Assembly (NCBI GenBank): GCA_903913785.1
Contig: CAIWMF010000103.1
Span: forward strand, 1 to 35,189
Direction: 5' to 3'
DNA length: 35,189 bases
Source of the DNA: an uncultured Spartobacteria bacterium
Lineage (GTDB): Bacteria; Verrucomicrobiota; Verrucomicrobiia; Chthoniobacterales; UBA6821
Part shown: in pieces, positions 32,707-35,189 of the stretch
Numbering within the stretch: the first letter of the stretch is position 1
How the letters are laid out: each line of letters starts with the position of its first letter
Program-made: the position numbers and the translations under genes
The notes under the pieces: model-generated
The model's database searches: none
Told to the model about the DNA's origin: nothing
The model's input: only the letters and a program-made list of their open reading frames with translations

Positions 32707-35079
32707 ATGACTCTTCTCTTTTTTATCCTCACATCATTTTTTGCTAATGTTCTAAAAGGAGGAGACCAATGTTCTTCTTCGCAAGACATCAAGATCACTA
32801 TTGATCTAGTGCATCCTCGAAAAATTACTGATTTTTCTCAAACGATGGGAGGATGTCTTGATGGCCATGAGAAAAACAGTGTGGCCTTTGATCATGCACC
32901 AGCATCCTTGAGCTTCCCTTGTCATGAAGAGAGGAATACATCATTGATCCATGGCGTTAAGAACTCTGCGATCTCTGCCATGCTCTCTTCAGGACTCAAG
33001 CCCGTTGCTTACCGTCTGCGTACTGAATTAGGAGTCGAATCATGGCATTGGAATCCCTCGGGTAGCTGGAGTGATCCCTTGCACCATCAAGGTTATTGGA
33101 CATCTTGTGCGCAGTCAAAAATTCCTATCACCCGTAGCTATGGATATCGTCTTCCACGACGTGGTAATACATTAGATGAAGCCAATAATGATAGTTACTC
33201 ACGCCTCGATGATGGGAATGAGAATACTTTTTGGAAGAGCAATCCTTATCTCACTGGTCATTACACAGGAGAGTTAGACTCTAGCCACCCGCAGTGGGTG
33301 ATCATTGATTTTGGAAAATCAGTTTTTATTAATGCGGCTCGTCTTCATTGGAAGCATCCGTATGCTCAAAAATATCGTATTCAATATTCACGTGGCGGAG
33401 ATCTCTATTTTGGACATGGAGGTGCGTGGCATGATTTTCCAAACGGAAAATATGTCAGCTCTCGCGGAGGCGCTCCCATCCTTGATTTGGGCATGCCACA
33501 TAATTTTTGGGGCCAAACATTCCCTGTTCAGTATGTGAGAATCTTGATGACGGAGAGTTCGTATACGGCAATGCCAGGAAGTCATGATCCAAGAGATCAT
33601 ATGGGGTATGCCCTAGGAGAGATTGAACTAGGGTATTTCACATCTCACGCATTTCATGATCAGATCATCCATTGTCCTAATCAGAAGCAAACGCTCCTTT
33701 ATGTCTCTTCGACAGATCCGTGGCATCGTTCGTGTGATAAGGATGAGAGAACGCAGCAGCCTGGGCTCGATCGTGTCGCACAATTGACTCTTAATCATCA
33801 TCAGCCAATTCTTTGGTCGCTACCCATTCTCTATGACACTCCTGAAAATGCTCTCGCTGAGGTTGAATTTTTAAAAAAACGTGCCTACCTCTCTCCTGGT
33901 CAGCGTCTAGAACTAGGAGAAGAGCCAGATGGACAACGCGTCGATCCCAAGGATGTAGCAGAGTTGTATGCTCAGGTATCAAAAAAAATTCATCATGCTT
34001 ATCCTGATCTTAGTCTTGGTGGACTTAGTTTTGTGACCATTGATGTAAACCCGGGGGATCTCATTTACCGTGTGGATAAGAGACCGTGGTTACAACGTTT
34101 TTTCAAACAGCTTCGTCACAAAGGGGAGAGAAAAAATTTTCAATTTCTCAGCTTTGAGTGGTATCCCTTTGATGATTTACTCCTGCCTGCAGCCCCCTTG
34201 TTAATCAAACAACCCAGACGTTTGGCGCAAGCGTATGAGCGGATTTACCATGGTGGTATTCCAAGAACGATGCCTCTCATCATGAGTGAATATGGCTATT
34301 CTGTTTTTTCTGGAGAGCCAGAGGTGACCCTCTCGGCTGCGCTATTACAGGCTGATATTGCGGCACAGTTTTTATTACTTGGAGGAACCACTTCTTATCT
34401 CTATGGATATGAACCCAACTTGCTGGAATGTGGCTATGGAAATTCCTGGGGTAATCTCATGATGTTACATGCAGATAAGCGAACCCAAGACCACCTGGAG
34501 CCTCTGCCTACCTACTATAGTTCGCAGCTTCTAACTCAGCATTGGGGCCCAACTTCAGGTGGCGCATGTGATCTTTATCCTGTAAATACACAAACAAAGA
34601 CAAAGGATCAGGATGCAAATGTCACTGGTTATTTTCTCTCCACAGGGGTATTTCATACTCGTGGTACCAAGGAAATAGCGAAGGCTCCTCGTCACAATCA
34701 GTATGAAATATCTGGGCTGGCCCCTGCCCAAGAGGAACAACATCACGCACTCCTCTTAGTCAATAAACACCCGAGCCACGCCTATTCTCTCATATGCTCT
34801 TTGAATAAGGCTTCATGGTTTCTTCCTCACCAGCGCGAGGAAATAAGGAGACGTACAAAAGAGCTTTCTGGTCTGTGGACATGTTATTGCTACTCACCGA
34901 GTCAATATGAGTGGCATGCCCAAGGAGCTAAGGGATATGCCTCGCGTAACAAGCCTCCTAGTAAAGACTTCTGTTCGGCAGAGATAAAACATCACTCTGG
35001 AACGACTTTTCTTGAGTTTCAAAAAAATCATCAACCCATCTCTCTCCATCCCTCATCCATCACGCTGTTGTGTAAATAG
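32707..35079 (+). CDS. secreted discoidin-domain protein with a glycosidase-like catalytic region and an in-frame repeat insertion
   Basis: 790 residues. An N-terminal hydrophobic segment (MTLLFFILTSFFANVL) is a probable signal peptide. Residues about 142-305 look like an F5/8 type C (discoidin) carbohydrate-binding domain: SRLDDGNENTFWKSNPYLTG, HPQWVIIDFGKSVFINAARLHW and VQYVRILMTESS. Residues about 330-620 resemble a clan GH-A (TIM barrel) glycoside hydrolase: ELGEEPDG near 404 (acid/base candidate) and MSEYGYS near 528 (nucleophile candidate). Residues about 645-672 (VFHTRGTKEIAKAPRHNQYEISGLA) are a short repeat copy. Function is inferred only from these domains; substrate unknown. It follows nuoG but is probably unrelated to it. 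Confidence 0.78.
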   Translation: MTLLFFILTSFFANVLKGGDQCSSSQDIKITIDLVHPRKITDFSQTMGGCLDGHEKNSVAFDHAPASLSFPCHEERNTSLIHGVKNSAISAMLSSGLKPVAYRLRTELGVESWHWNPSGSWSDPLHHQGYWTSCAQSKIPITRSYGYRLPRRGNTLDEANNDSYSRLDDGNENTFWKSNPYLTGHYTGELDSSHPQWVIIDFGKSVFINAARLHWKHPYAQKYRIQYSRGGDLYFGHGGAWHDFPNGKYVSSRGGAPILDLGMPHNFWGQTFPVQYVRILMTESSYTAMPGSHDPRDHMGYALGEIELGYFTSHAFHDQIIHCPNQKQTLLYVSSTDPWHRSCDKDERTQQPGLDRVAQLTLNHHQPILWSLPILYDTPENALAEVEFLKKRAYLSPGQRLELGEEPDGQRVDPKDVAELYAQVSKKIHHAYPDLSLGGLSFVTIDVNPGDLIYRVDKRPWLQRFFKQLRHKGERKNFQFLSFEWYPFDDLLLPAAPLLIKQPRRLAQAYERIYHGGIPRTMPLIMSEYGYSVFSGEPEVTLSAALLQADIAAQFLLLGGTTSYLYGYEPNLLECGYGNSWGNLMMLHADKRTQDHLEPLPTYYSSQLLTQHWGPTSGGACDLYPVNTQTKTKDQDANVTGYFLSTGVFHTRGTKEIAKAPRHNQYEISGLAPAQEEQHHALLLVNKHPSHAYSLICSLNKASWFLPHQREEIRRRTKELSGLWTCYCYSPSQYEWHAQGAKGYASRNKPPSKDFCSAEIKHHSGTTFLEFQKNHQPISLHPSSITLLCK
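34641..34720. repeat. palindromic repeat element, short copy inside the discoidin gene (R10)
   Basis: Left end GGGGTATTTCATACTCGTGG (one base shorter than consensus) and right end CTCCTCGTCACAATCAGTATGAAATATCTGGGCTGG. About 80 bp, with both modules A and B missing, so only the two ends are left. Read in the gene's frame it gives VFHTRG...HNQYEISGL, the same open frame as in the dxr copy. Confidence 0.72.
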
Positions 35080-35189
35080 TTTTTTATGGGAGCGAATATT
35101 TGTGGGAGGTCATTTTAGAGGATGAATCACTTTTTAAAATAATCATTTCTCATCACACTTAATTTAAACTATAGCTTTAGGATGCTTGA
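35080..35189. other. window end, nothing recognised
   Basis: AT-rich sequence after the last gene; no ORF, terminator or repeat end that I can support. Confidence 0.4.

Noticed and set aside
279-34720. CRISPR array
   Set aside because: Copies are dispersed by kilobases, inverted and of variable size; no regular repeat-spacer structure.

Overview
The window looks like a low-GC bacterial chromosome segment, most likely Verrucomicrobiota and at least within the PVC group. Three things point there. There is a 51-residue basic protein matching my recollection of the Chlamydiae/Verrucomicrobia small basic protein family. The order is rpsL-rpsG-fusA-rpsJ followed directly by the S10/spc ribosomal genes, without rpsN or rpmD. 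The suite otherwise fits a free-living or mildly reduced member: NuoG, PanC, NadB, ThyA/FolA, SufT/SufU and a discoidin-containing secreted protein. Taxonomy is inferred from gene content, not from a tree.

Layout: (1) 1-4204, minus strand: the start of nadB, then panC, secG, dxr and cdsA (read right to left), with a likely terminator between cdsA and dxr. (2) 4205-6856: a repeat-rich spacer, recA (+), another repeat, and nfo (-). (3) 7084-21458, plus strand: an uninterrupted translation block, rpsL, rpsG, fusA, rpsJ, rplC, rplD, rplW, rplB, rpsS, rplV, rpsC, rplP, rpmC, rpsQ, rplN, rplX, rplE, rpsH, rplF, rplR, rpsE, rplO, secY. It stops after secY, where a roughly 890-bp gene-free, repeat-filled region begins. 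(4) 22350-25880: a Nudix protein (+), thyA-folA (- , 4-bp overlap), pgeF (+), and an RsuA/RluB-type pseudouridine synthase (-). (5) 25988-28059, minus: small basic protein, sufT, sufU and a rhodanese-like protein, i.e. an Fe-S assembly cluster. (6) 28072-30549, plus: psd-pssA (phosphatidylethanolamine synthesis, 4-bp overlap) and tag, whose 3' end runs over an antisense tRNA-Ser(GGA). (7) 30558-35079, plus: a full repeat element, a nuoG-like gene and a large discoidin/glycosidase-like protein.

The most unusual feature is a dispersed family of palindromic elements (ten copies or fragments seen). The ends are inverted repeats close to CCCGGATATTTCATACTGATCGTGA, and the two complete copies are flanked by 4-bp YTAR duplications (CTAG or TTAA). 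One copy sits in frame inside dxr, adding 60 codons to a protein that would otherwise have the standard DXR length. A short copy sits in frame inside the discoidin protein. Other copies supply the C-terminus or stop codon of panC, sufU and nfo. The inverted repeat is open in one reading frame (RIFHTD in, DQYEISGL out) and gives a stop in the other two. This is analogous to Rickettsia palindromic elements, but the sequence and probable IS5-like target (YTAR) suggest an independent MITE-type family. I do not recognise it as a described family.

A second global feature is that almost none of the start codons in the translation block have a visible Shine-Dalgarno sequence; leaders are AT-rich.
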